Origin: Sphingobacteriia bacterium
GTDB taxonomy: Bacteria > Bacteroidota > Bacteroidia > J057 > RFSG01
DNA length: 36,365 nucleotides
Direction of reading: 5' to 3'
Assembly: GCA_009924095.1 (NCBI GenBank)
Contig: RFSG01000017.1
Location: 1-36,365, forward strand
Made by a program: the position numbers and the translations under genes
Notes under the pieces: generated by a model
What the model saw: only the letters and a program-made list of their open reading frames with translations
Told to the model about the DNA's origin: nothing
Databases searched by the model: none
In this document: in pieces, positions 6,986 to 14,361 of the stretch
Layout: every line of letters begins with the position of its first letter
Position numbering within the stretch: position 1 is the first letter of the stretch

Positions 6986-7777
6986 ATGATGTTTTCTTTA
7001 CAAGGAAAGACCGCTTGGGTTAGCGGTTCTACACAAGGGATTGGGTTAGCAAGTGCAGAAGGATTAGCACGGATGGGTGCACGTATTATTTTAGTTGCCC
7101 GTAATCCGGATAAATTGGCTTCAATTGTATCTACCTTACCACGACCCGCAAATCAGGATCATCAATGGGTGGTTGCAGATTTTAGCAAACCAGAAGAAGT
7201 GGATTCTGCAGCAAAAAATTGGTTGTTAAATAATCCTGAAGGCATCGATATTTTGGTAAATAATTCTGGTGGTCCTCAAGGGGGATTGCTAACAGAAACT
7301 CGATTTGAAGAATTTAATTTACCCTATGAGCAACATTTGATATGCAATCATTTGTTGATGTTATGCTTTTTAGAGGGAATGAAAAAAAAGGGATTTGGAA
7401 GGATAATTAATATTATTTCAACCTCCGTTAAACAACCACTTAAAGGGCTTGGGGTTTCAAATACGATAAGAGGGGCGGTAGCGAATTGGGCTAAGTCTCT
7501 TGCGAATGAAGTTGCTCCCTGGGGGATAACGGTCAACAATGTATTACCCGGGGCAACCGCCACAGAGCGACTGTCTTTATTGGTAAATACCAAAGCAAAA
7601 AGGACAGGGTCTGATACCCATGCGGTGGAAGACGAAATGAGAAAAGAAATTCCGGCAGGTCGTTTTGCAATGCCTGAAGAGATTGCCGCTGCTGTGGTAT
7701 TTTTAGCTTCAAACGAAGCAGCCTACATTAACGGAATTAATCTTCCGGTGGATGGTGGTCGAACTGCCTGTTTATAA
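6986..7777 (+). CDS. SDR-fold protein lacking the canonical Tyr/Lys catalytic pair
   Basis: A 263-residue short-chain dehydrogenase/reductase fold. The cofactor-binding glycine motif GSTQGIG is at 14-20, the NNAG-equivalent is NNSGG at 92-96, and the C-terminal PVDGGRT is normal. At the active site, where classical members have Tyr-x-x-x-Lys, this protein reads Ser158-N-T-I-Arg162. A Ser at 145 or 147 could be the usual active-site Ser. I know related SDRs from catabolic clusters with a comparable S-N-x-x-R sequence, so this is a subfamily feature rather than random damage, but the reaction is not established. The gene lies 14 bases upstream of the aldehyde dehydrogenase, which points to a role in breakdown of an aromatic or kynurenine-type substrate. 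ATG 6986 was chosen over ATG 6989 because it fits the four-base spacing to the promoter box. Confidence 0.88.
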   Translation: MMFSLQGKTAWVSGSTQGIGLASAEGLARMGARIILVARNPDKLASIVSTLPRPANQDHQWVVADFSKPEEVDSAAKNWLLNNPEGIDILVNNSGGPQGGLLTETRFEEFNLPYEQHLICNHLLMLCFLEGMKKKGFGRIINIISTSVKQPLKGLGVSNTIRGAVANWAKSLANEVAPWGITVNNVLPGATATERLSLLVNTKAKRTGSDTHAVEDEMRKEIPAGRFAMPEEIAAAVVFLASNEAAYINGINLPVDGGRTACL

Positions 7778-7791
7778 AGAATTAAATAACC

Positions 7792-9234
7792 ATGAAAATA
7801 TTAAATTATATAAATGGATCTTTGGTTGAACCCATTGGTGGAGATTGGTTAGATAATATTAATCCTGCTACTGGCCAGAAATATGGGGTTTTACCCGATA
7901 GCCGTGCTGTTGATATTCAAGAAGCAGTAAAGGCCGCGTCCGCAGCCTTTCCAGAATGGTCAGCTTTAACCCAAGCGCAGCGTTCAAATTATTTATTAAA
8001 AATTGCAGATTTAATAGAAGCGAATAAAGATAGATTAGCCTTAGCCGAAACAAATGATAATGGAAAACCTTTGAGTTTATCTCAAAGAATGGATATTCCT
8101 AGGGCAGCTGATAATTTTAGGTTTTATGCAACAGCAGCCTTACATCTTCATTCGGAAACGTATGATATGGGAGAGGCTGGATTTAATTATGTTTTAAATA
8201 AACCTATTGGAGTGGCAGGATTAATATCCCCCTGGAACTTGCCATTATATCTGTTTACCTGGAAAATCGCACCAGCGCTTGCGGTAGGCAATACCGTGGT
8301 TGCTAAACCATCCGAAATCACACCGGCTACGGCTTTTTTATTAGCAGAACTTGCAATAGAAGCCGAACTGCCTCCAGGAGTATTAAATATTGTGTTTGGG
8401 ACCGGCGTTCATGCTGGACAAGCATTGGTTGAAAATCCCCATGTTCCGGTTATTTCATTTACAGGTGGAACAGAAACGGGGAAAACATTGGCAAAAACAG
8501 CCGCACCGATGTTCAAAAAACTTTCACTGGAATTAGGAGGAAAAAACCCCAACATAATTTTCGCGGATTGCGATTATGACCTAATGTTAAAGACAACCGT
8601 AGCCTCTTCCTTTACCAATCAAGGTCAAATCTGCTTATGTGGTTCTAGAATATTAGTTGAAAAAAGTTTGTATTCTCGATTCTTATCAGATTTTTCACAA
8701 CAGGTTTCTGCCATGAAAGTTGGAGATCCATTGGAAAAGGAAACGCGTGTCGGAGCTATTGTTTCACAAGCACAATATGAAAAAGTATTGAAGTACCTTT
8801 CCTTAGCAAGAGAAGAAGGAGGTAAAATTGAAACAGGAGGAAAACCGTTATACGATGTTAATGAAAGATGTGCTAAAGGATGGTTCATAGCACCTACCAT
8901 TATTACCGGTTTAGGACCAGAATGTAGAACGAATCAAGAAGAAATTTTTGGGCCTGTGGTAACGATACAATCTTTCGAAACCGAGGAAGAAGCCCTTACA
9001 CTTGCAAATGATTCTAAATATGGATTATCAGCAACCGTTTGGACGAATGATTTGAAACGGGCACATAGGGTATCAGCTAAAATCGAATCCGGAATAATAT
9101 GGGTAAATTGCTGGCTTGTGAGGGATTTAAGAACACCATTCGGAGGAATGAAAGCATCTGGGATTGGGCGTGAAGGGGGATTTGAAGCGTTGAAGTTCTT
9201 CACTGAAACCCGAAATATCTGTATTCAATTATGA
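7792..9234 (+). CDS. Aldehyde dehydrogenase, 2-aminomuconate/2-hydroxymuconate semialdehyde type (ALDH8-like)
   Basis: A 480-residue NAD-dependent aldehyde dehydrogenase. Motifs seen: SPWNLPLYLFTWKIAPALAV, cofactor-site VVAKPSE, FTGGTETGK, the catalytic Glu in LELGGKNPN, and the catalytic Cys in QGQICLCGSR. The C-terminal block NCWLVRDLRTPFGGMKASGI is characteristic of 2-aminomuconic / 2-hydroxymuconic semialdehyde dehydrogenases (human ALDH8A1 group), which oxidise the semialdehyde after ring cleavage of 3-hydroxyanthranilate or catechol. The length fits the family. It is the second gene of an operon: 14 bases after the SDR gene, and its stop overlaps the start of the barrel protein by four bases. 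No dioxygenase, decarboxylase or RidA gene is near it in this window, so the pathway assignment rests on the protein itself. Confidence 0.87.
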   Translation: MKILNYINGSLVEPIGGDWLDNINPATGQKYGVLPDSRAVDIQEAVKAASAAFPEWSALTQAQRSNYLLKIADLIEANKDRLALAETNDNGKPLSLSQRMDIPRAADNFRFYATAALHLHSETYDMGEAGFNYVLNKPIGVAGLISPWNLPLYLFTWKIAPALAVGNTVVAKPSEITPATAFLLAELAIEAELPPGVLNIVFGTGVHAGQALVENPHVPVISFTGGTETGKTLAKTAAPMFKKLSLELGGKNPNIIFADCDYDLMLKTTVASSFTNQGQICLCGSRILVEKSLYSRFLSDFSQQVSAMKVGDPLEKETRVGAIVSQAQYEKVLKYLSLAREEGGKIETGGKPLYDVNERCAKGWFIAPTIITGLGPECRTNQEEIFGPVVTIQSFETEEEALTLANDSKYGLSATVWTNDLKRAHRVSAKIESGIIWVNCWLVRDLRTPFGGMKASGIGREGGFEALKFFTETRNICIQL

Positions 9235-9848
9235 GAGTAAGCGTATTTCTTTTTCTATTGGGGATTATCAGTATAAGTGTATCTATTGCACAACCGAATC
9301 CTTATCCTAAAGTACTAACGGGTATTACGGTATTGCCAGGGTTTACACAAGCCGATTTATCGGGTACACGAAGGAAAATATCTTTAGGAGGAGAGGTTGT
9401 CGCAAGATTACGATTGGCCGAGTTTTTTTCTATCGAGTCAGGGGTCGGCGTAATCAATAGGGGCTGGAAAGATAAATATAGTTGGACAGATTCTTTAACC
9501 GGAGAATCATTTACCGAATGGTTTCCTTATCAATTTAATTATTTATATGTACCCCTTCGGATTCAGTTTCGTGCTTCAGGGGTATATGTAAATGGAGGGC
9601 CAGCAATAAATAAATTTATTAATTCAAATCCCTCTTTATATAAACCCTATGGAAAAGAAGTGATGACCTGTTGGCAAATAGGCGCAGGATATGAATTTGA
9701 ACTTCCAGATGGAACAGAAATTAGTGCTGGTTTTATTTGGTCAAATCAACCGGTTAGTGCTATTCTTAAAGATCAAAAAATTCAAAATTTTGCTGTCACA
9801 ATTAGAGCATTATTTCAATTACAAGGACCTGGAGGTTTTAGAGATTAA
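9231..9848 (+). CDS. Outer-membrane beta-barrel protein
   Basis: A 205-residue exported protein. Residues 1-20 are a signal peptide ending ...SVSIAQ. The rest alternates short hydrophobic and polar strands, with features of small Bacteroidota outer-membrane barrels: FFSIESGVGVINRGWKDKY, NYLYVPLRIQFRASGVYVNGGP, then QIGAGYEFELPDGTEISAGF, and a final strand ending in a Phe before a short tail. This resembles the PorT/outer-membrane-beta-barrel type family of six- to eight-stranded proteins; no ligand can be named. The ATG overlaps the dehydrogenase stop (ATGA), so it is cotranscribed with the SDR and dehydrogenase genes. Its 3' end overlaps the convergent flippase-like gene by 11 bases. Confidence 0.75.
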   Translation: MRVSVFLFLLGIISISVSIAQPNPYPKVLTGITVLPGFTQADLSGTRRKISLGGEVVARLRLAEFFSIESGVGVINRGWKDKYSWTDSLTGESFTEWFPYQFNYLYVPLRIQFRASGVYVNGGPAINKFINSNPSLYKPYGKEVMTCWQIGAGYEFELPDGTEISAGFIWSNQPVSAILKDQKIQNFAVTIRALFQLQGPGGFRD

Positions 9849-10851
9849 CAGGTTTAATGGCAGCATCTCTAGAGGGTTTAATAATTAGGGTAATATAACA
9901 AATTATACCTGCTAATAAAATGATTAAATAATTCGCTGCATGAACCAAAAGTGCATACGAAATGGCTGCAGTTTCTGAATATCCAAAGGCCATAAATCCA
10001 ACCAAGGTTAAATAATGAAAAGCACCTACTCCCCCAGGAACCGGAACAATTACGCCTAAGCTACCAATGATCATCATCATAAAGCCAAAATAAAAGGACA
10101 AATGTTGCGTCTCCTCTAATGCTTTAAAGGCAATATAAAATTGGGCGATGTAACAAAACCAAATTAATAAAGTCAAAAAACAAAATAACCAGGGATATTT
10201 AACCCGGGTAATACTTGTAAAGGATTTAAATAGAGGAATTAAAAAATCAACAATTTTTCTAAAAAGCGAAATTTGTAATAATTGCGTATAAAATTTAATA
10301 ATTAATCCCACCATAATTAAACATAAGATCAAAATAACACCAAAGAATATCCACCGATTTTCTAATTGTGCAGAACTTTGACCTTGGGTCATTTGATCTA
10401 TTATTAATAGAATTTTTTCATACTCAAGAAAAAAAGCAACCCCCAAAAAAACCATCATAATTAACATGTCCATTAAGCGTTCCAAGACAACTGTTCCAAT
10501 GGCTACCGTAAAAGGGATTTTGTCAGACCGAGTTAATAGTGAACATCTACTAATTTCTCCAAGGCGAGGTACTGCATTATTTGCCATATAACCTATGACA
10601 ACCGCAGCAAAAGTATTGTAAGTGTTGGGTAAATATCCAACGGGTTGTAACAACATTCTCCACCTTACGGCTCTAACAAAATGGCTAAATAATGCGATGG
10701 ATAAGGAAAAGGCTACCCATAAAAAGTTTGCTTTTTGAATTTGATGAATGGCGGCCTCTAATTCTATGTTTCGAAAGGCTAACCATAAAAGTAAAACCCC
10801 CAATAATATTCCAAAGGAATACTTGATAACGGACATCAATTTTGGATTCAT
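9838..10851 (-). CDS. Lysylphosphatidylglycerol synthase TM-region / UPF0104 family flippase-like membrane protein
   Basis: A 337-residue integral membrane protein with about eight transmembrane segments. Family features include a basic loop RAVRWRMLLQPVG, the conserved stretch NNAVPRLGEISRCSLL, TVVLERLMDMLIM, and the Pro-Gly-Gly segment VIVPVPGGVGAFHYLTL. The family is the flippase-like half of MprF without the aminoacyltransferase half, and it is thought to move lipids or lipid-linked material in the inner membrane. It starts two bases after the panD stop and is the third gene of panC-panD-flippase, an arrangement I recognise from other Bacteroidota. Confidence 0.85.
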   Translation of the reverse strand: MNPKLMSVIKYSFGILLGVLLLWLAFRNIELEAAIHQIQKANFLWVAFSLSIALFSHFVRAVRWRMLLQPVGYLPNTYNTFAAVVIGYMANNAVPRLGEISRCSLLTRSDKIPFTVAIGTVVLERLMDMLIMMVFLGVAFFLEYEKILLIIDQMTQGQSSAQLENRWIFFGVILILCLIMVGLIIKFYTQLLQISLFRKIVDFLIPLFKSFTSITRVKYPWLFCFLTLLIWFCYIAQFYIAFKALEETQHLSFYFGFMMMIIGSLGVIVPVPGGVGAFHYLTLVGFMAFGYSETAAISYALLVHAANYLIILLAGIICYITLIIKPSRDAAIKPVNL

Positions 10852-10853
10852 GA

Positions 10854-11204
10854 TTAATCCGTTAAACGATTATTGTCAGAAGGAAATATAATAGTAGGAA
10901 CAAATAATTTTGCAGCTTCAAACTCCATTTGTGCATACGAAAAGACAATTACATAGTCTCCGACCTGACATTGTCTGGCAGCAGGCCCATTCATACATGC
11001 AATTCCAGACCCTCTTTCTCCTGCAATTACATAGGTTTCTAATCGAGACCCATTATTAATATTCACAACCGTAACCTTCTCATTCGGAATAAGATTTGCG
11101 CCCTCAATTAAATCTAAGTCTAACGTTATACTTCCAATATAATGTAGTTCAGATTGTGTGATTTTAACCCGATGTATTTTGGATTTTAATACTTCAATTA
11201 TCAT
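10854..11204 (-). CDS. panD: Aspartate 1-decarboxylase proenzyme
   Basis: Makes beta-alanine from L-aspartate for pantothenate. The protein is synthesised as a pro-form and cleaves itself between Gly24 and Ser25 (YIGSITLD), leaving a pyruvoyl group on the new Ser. The 116-residue length and the blocks MIIEVLKSKIHRVKITQSEL, NGSRLETYVIAGERGSG and GPAARQCQVGD match the family. I chose the ATG at 11204 rather than the upstream TTG at 11213 because it puts the cleavage site at 24/25 as in known enzymes. It starts 15 bases after panC, so both steps of pantothenate assembly are in one operon. Confidence 0.95.
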   Translation of the reverse strand: MIIEVLKSKIHRVKITQSELHYIGSITLDLDLIEGANLIPNEKVTVVNINNGSRLETYVIAGERGSGIACMNGPAARQCQVGDYVIVFSYAQMEFEAAKLFVPTIIFPSDNNRLTD

Positions 11205-11219
11205 GTTGAGCAAAATTAG

Positions 11220-12065
11220 TTAAAATACGGAGAGGTTATCAATAAGTCGTGTCTTCCCTAATTTTACAGCAATAATTAAATAACAAAGTTGATTACTATT
11301 TAAGATAGAAATCGGATTCATTCCAACCCCATCTACCAGTTCTAAATACTCTAACTCCATTCCTTCTTGATTTTGTATTTCAATCCGGATTTTTTCAAGT
11401 GCTGTTGGAATGTTTTGATTGTTTAGAATTTGTTCCTTTAAATAAGATAACCAGGCGAATATTTTGGGAGCTTGCTGCCTTTGCTCAGGGTTTAAGTAAA
11501 TGTTTCTGGAGCTTAGCGCCAAACCGTCTGTTTCCCTTTTGGTAGGGCAAACTATTAAGGATACTGGATAATTTAAACTTTCAAGCAGGCCTTTTATCAC
11601 AATGGTTTGTTGCAAATCTTTTTGTCCTAAATATAATTTATCAGGTTGAAGAATATTTAGAAATTTGGCAATCACCAGGCAAACACCCTGAAAATGACCA
11701 GGGCGAATGGCTCCTTCCCAAATGGTTTCTATTTTATTAGGAATGATAGAATATCTATTTTCTTGAGGATAAATTTCTCCTACGTTAGGGCAAAACAAAT
11801 AATCAATAGATAGATTAGATAACAAGGCTTTGTCATTTTCGAGTTGACGAGGATACTTTTCAAAATCTTCACCGGGCCCAAATTGAGTTGGATTCACAAA
11901 AATGGAAGCAATGCTAATTTCGTTATCTGCTTTACAGGTTTGAAGTAAAGAAAGATGACCTTCATGTAGTGCTCCCATGGTAGGAACCCAACCCATTCTT
12001 GCTCCAGATTTTTTTAAAGGATAAAGGCGTTCTCTTACTTCTGCAATGGTTTTCAGGATTACCAT
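11220..12065 (-). CDS. panC: Pantoate--beta-alanine ligase
   Basis: Joins pantoate and beta-alanine using ATP to form pantothenate, the coenzyme A precursor. The 281-residue protein has the expected motifs: GWVPTMGALHEGHLSLL with the HxGH nucleotide motif, SIFVNPTQFGPGEDFEKYPR, RPGHFQGVCLVIAKFLNI, YLGQKDLQQTIVI, and LALSSRNIYLNPEQR near the KMSKS-equivalent. First gene of panC-panD-flippase, divergent from the glycogen-synthase-like gene with 120 bp between. The start shown is the ATG complementary to 12063-12065; no Shine-Dalgarno sequence is seen. Confidence 0.96.
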   Translation of the reverse strand: MVILKTIAEVRERLYPLKKSGARMGWVPTMGALHEGHLSLLQTCKADNEISIASIFVNPTQFGPGEDFEKYPRQLENDKALLSNLSIDYLFCPNVGEIYPQENRYSIIPNKIETIWEGAIRPGHFQGVCLVIAKFLNILQPDKLYLGQKDLQQTIVIKGLLESLNYPVSLIVCPTKRETDGLALSSRNIYLNPEQRQQAPKIFAWLSYLKEQILNNQNIPTALEKIRIEIQNQEGMELEYLELVDGVGMNPISILNSNQLCYLIIAVKLGKTRLIDNLSVF

Positions 12066-12126
12066 GGGGTTATCGTTAAGGTGAAAGGTTGATCCTCAGG
12101 CGAAGCGGCGGAATTTAATAATTTAA

Positions 12127-12157
12127 TTGGAATAGTCACCGTTTTTTTTTAATTTTG
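12127..12157 (+). promoter_or_regulatory. Bacteroidota-type promoter of the glgA-like gene
   Basis: A -33 TTG (12127-12129) and a perfect -7 box TAATTTTG (12150-12157) are separated by 20 bases, the expected spacing for the Bacteroidota primary sigma factor. The start codon lies 28 bases after the box, so this transcript should have a short leader, unlike the genes with a four-base gap. Confidence 0.55.
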
Positions 12158-12185
12158 TGTCCCTAATTTACGGTAACAAGTCGGT

Positions 12186-13007
12186 ATGCAAAAACTAAAA
12201 ATCCTATATGCTACCAGCGAGATTGATCCTTTTCTTAAGATCACCTCTGCAGCAGACATTATCCGCCTACTTCCTCAGGCACTTCAAGAAAGAGGTCACG
12301 AAATCAGAATTTTAATGCCCAAATTTGGAATCATCAACGAAAGAAGAAATCGTTTGCATGAAGTGGTTCGCCTTTCAGGTATTAATATTCGGGTAGGAAA
12401 TGAAGAAAAACCTTTAACCATTAAGGTTGCTTCCATCCCCAATGCAAAATTGCAAGTGTATTTTCTAGATAATGAGGATTATTTTAATCGAAAGTCCGCA
12501 TTAACTGATCCTAAAAGCAATGAGTTTTATAAGGATAACGATGAACGCGCAATCTTTTTTTGCAAAGGCGCAATCGAAACCGTTAAAAAACTAGGCTGGG
12601 GCCCAGATATCATACATTGCCACGATTGGATGACAAGCCTCATTCCTTATTATCTAAAAACCTATTATAAAGATGATCCTATGTTTACCAATACTAAGGT
12701 AGTATATAGTGTATATAATAACGTTGATGATAATATCAAAATATCTAATAACTTTCTTGAAAAAGCAAAATTAGATACTGCCCCTAGTGAAATGATTGCC
12801 CAATTGAAGTCTAATAATTTGGCAGGAATGACACGTGGATCGATAAGCCTTGCAGATGCTATTGCTTTAGGGGATTCTAAAATCTCCTTAGACATGAACG
12901 CGTTCATTAAAACGCAAGATAAAAGATGTTTAGAGTTTTGCACGGATGCAGATAAAGAGGTTTATGTTGAAAAATATCAAAACCTCTATCAAGATATCCT
13001 TAATTAA
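12186..13007 (+). CDS. Glycogen/starch-synthase N-domain protein (probable pseudoenzyme)
   Basis: A 273-residue protein alignable with the N-terminal GT5 domain of glycogen synthase: KILYATSEIDPFLK, ALQERGHEIRILMPKFG, VYFLDNEDYF, PDIIHCHDWMTSLIPYYLK. True GlgA is about 480 residues; here the C-terminal GT-B half is absent. The ADP-glucose loop, KTGGLADV in E. coli, reads KITSAADI (18-25), losing both glycines, and the catalytic His of the HN motif is Tyr177 in SVYN. It is therefore unlikely to be a glycosyltransferase. Proteins of this kind, usually labelled glycogen/starch synthase, sit beside panC and a DUF4270 gene in many Bacteroidota. The true role is unknown; the position before a lipoprotein gene and glmS might hint at envelope sugar metabolism, which is inference. 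Confidence 0.8.
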   Translation: MQKLKILYATSEIDPFLKITSAADIIRLLPQALQERGHEIRILMPKFGIINERRNRLHEVVRLSGINIRVGNEEKPLTIKVASIPNAKLQVYFLDNEDYFNRKSALTDPKSNEFYKDNDERAIFFCKGAIETVKKLGWGPDIIHCHDWMTSLIPYYLKTYYKDDPMFTNTKVVYSVYNNVDDNIKISNNFLEKAKLDTAPSEMIAQLKSNNLAGMTRGSISLADAIALGDSKISLDMNAFIKTQDKRCLEFCTDADKEVYVEKYQNLYQDILN

Positions 13008-13041
13008 CTTGATTCCTAATATTTATCCCCTTTGCAAACCC

Positions 13042-14313
13042 ATGTTTATCTTGGGTTTGTTTATATTTCTAGGGTGTAAAAAGTCCGACACTGCCATCGG
13101 TGCTGAAGTAATACCAGATCAAGATGACATTACTGTTCATTATACCGATACAGTAACCGTCGAACTTCAAACTTGGAATCAGGATACTGTTCGTTCTGAT
13201 GAGCCCGAGGTTCAAATGTTTGGGAGTATCCTGGATCCTGAATTTGGAAGACTGGATGCCGCAAGTTTTGCTCAATTTGTGATGACAGGATCCAGCCTTT
13301 TTTTTGGAGATAGTTTATCCCTTGATTCTATCGTTCTGAGTTTAGATATGTTTGGATATTATGGGGATTTTTCTGAGCGATTGAAACTGAATGTATTTGA
13401 ACTTGAACAAGATCTTAATATATCAAATCTGTATTATACCTCTGATACTATTGCTACAAATAGTAATAAAAATTTAGCGGTTAGTCAAAATGTGTATTTT
13501 ACTTCCTCCAGTTTTACACAAGGATTGCGCATTCGATTAGATACTTCATTAGGTAATAAACTACTGTTTGCCGATAGTGCAAGTAGATCCAACAATACTC
13601 AGTTTGTAAAACTATTTAAAGGATTGTATTTAGGCACACAACCGGTAACCACAGGGGTTAAGGAACCTGGGGTGGTCTATTATTTCAAGCCAGATGGAGC
13701 TAAAACAAAATTGAGTTTATATTACAAAGGAAAAATTGCAGGAATCTATTATAATAATTTACAATTTGATTTTTTAATGAACGCAGAGGCTGCTCGATTT
13801 AATCGAATTCAAAGAAGCCAAACAGAAGGTCGTCTTTTGGCTGAAGCCTTAAATAATCCAAACACGGTTGGAAAACAAAATGTTTTATTACAAGGAGGTT
13901 CACCCAAAACAGTGTATGTGAAAATCCCTAATCTTTCGAATTTAGGTCCAGCTACCATCAATCGTGCAGAGCTCGTTTTAAGAGCAGATAAAAGTAAGTT
14001 AGGTTCAGATAATCGGTATGCACCCCCTTCCACTTTAATAGCGTGTTTTGCAACCGTTGATTCTATGCGTGACGATGCAAGTACAGCCAAATTTACCTCA
14101 GCGGAGTTAGATGCTGACCGATTTGAATATGTAATACCCATTACCAATTATGCTCAGCGTTTGATGAGTAAAACAATCAGTAACTATGGAATCTTCTTAT
14201 ATTCCCGAAGTGAAAAGGTTAGCCTAAACAGAGTTGTACTTGGCGGTTCTTCTCATCCAACTTTAAAACCCTATTTGCGAATCACCTATACTAAAACTCC
14301 TGGAGTTAAATAG
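13042..14313 (+). CDS. DUF4270 family lipoprotein
   Basis: A predicted exported lipoprotein of the DUF4270 family found in Bacteroidota. A short hydrophobic stretch FILGLFIFLGC ends in a lipobox Cys followed by KKSDTAIGAEVIPDQDD, as in other members. The body (about 400 residues) is rich in beta-strand-like and Ser/Thr/Asp-rich segments: YTDTVTVELQTWNQDTVRSD, GSILDPEFGRLDAASFAQF, and a C-terminal SLNRVVLGGSSHPTLKPYL with RITYTK at the very end. The start is uncertain: ATG 13042 gives the leanest signal but without basic n-region residues; in-frame ATGs at 12964 and 12946 would overlap the glgA-like gene and add a Lys-containing leader. It probably sits at the outer membrane. The gene is between the glgA-like gene and glmS. 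Confidence 0.82.
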   Translation: MFILGLFIFLGCKKSDTAIGAEVIPDQDDITVHYTDTVTVELQTWNQDTVRSDEPEVQMFGSILDPEFGRLDAASFAQFVMTGSSLFFGDSLSLDSIVLSLDMFGYYGDFSERLKLNVFELEQDLNISNLYYTSDTIATNSNKNLAVSQNVYFTSSSFTQGLRIRLDTSLGNKLLFADSASRSNNTQFVKLFKGLYLGTQPVTTGVKEPGVVYYFKPDGAKTKLSLYYKGKIAGIYYNNLQFDFLMNAEAARFNRIQRSQTEGRLLAEALNNPNTVGKQNVLLQGGSPKTVYVKIPNLSNLGPATINRAELVLRADKSKLGSDNRYAPPSTLIACFATVDSMRDDASTAKFTSAELDADRFEYVIPITNYAQRLMSKTISNYGIFLYSRSEKVSLNRVVLGGSSHPTLKPYLRITYTKTPGVK

Positions 14314-14361
14314 TAATTTGCAGATGAAAACCCAAATGAAAATAATCAATACCCAACCCAA

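Noticed and set aside
14314-14361. glmS ribozyme or other riboswitch before glmS
   Set aside because: Only 48 bases separate the genes and no ribozyme-like pairing is visible; the glmS ribozyme is not typical of this phylum.
14324-14361. Small upstream open frame (MKTQMKIINTQPK...) before glmS
   Set aside because: Two ATGs are present but the frame differs from glmS and runs into its coding region without any family signal.
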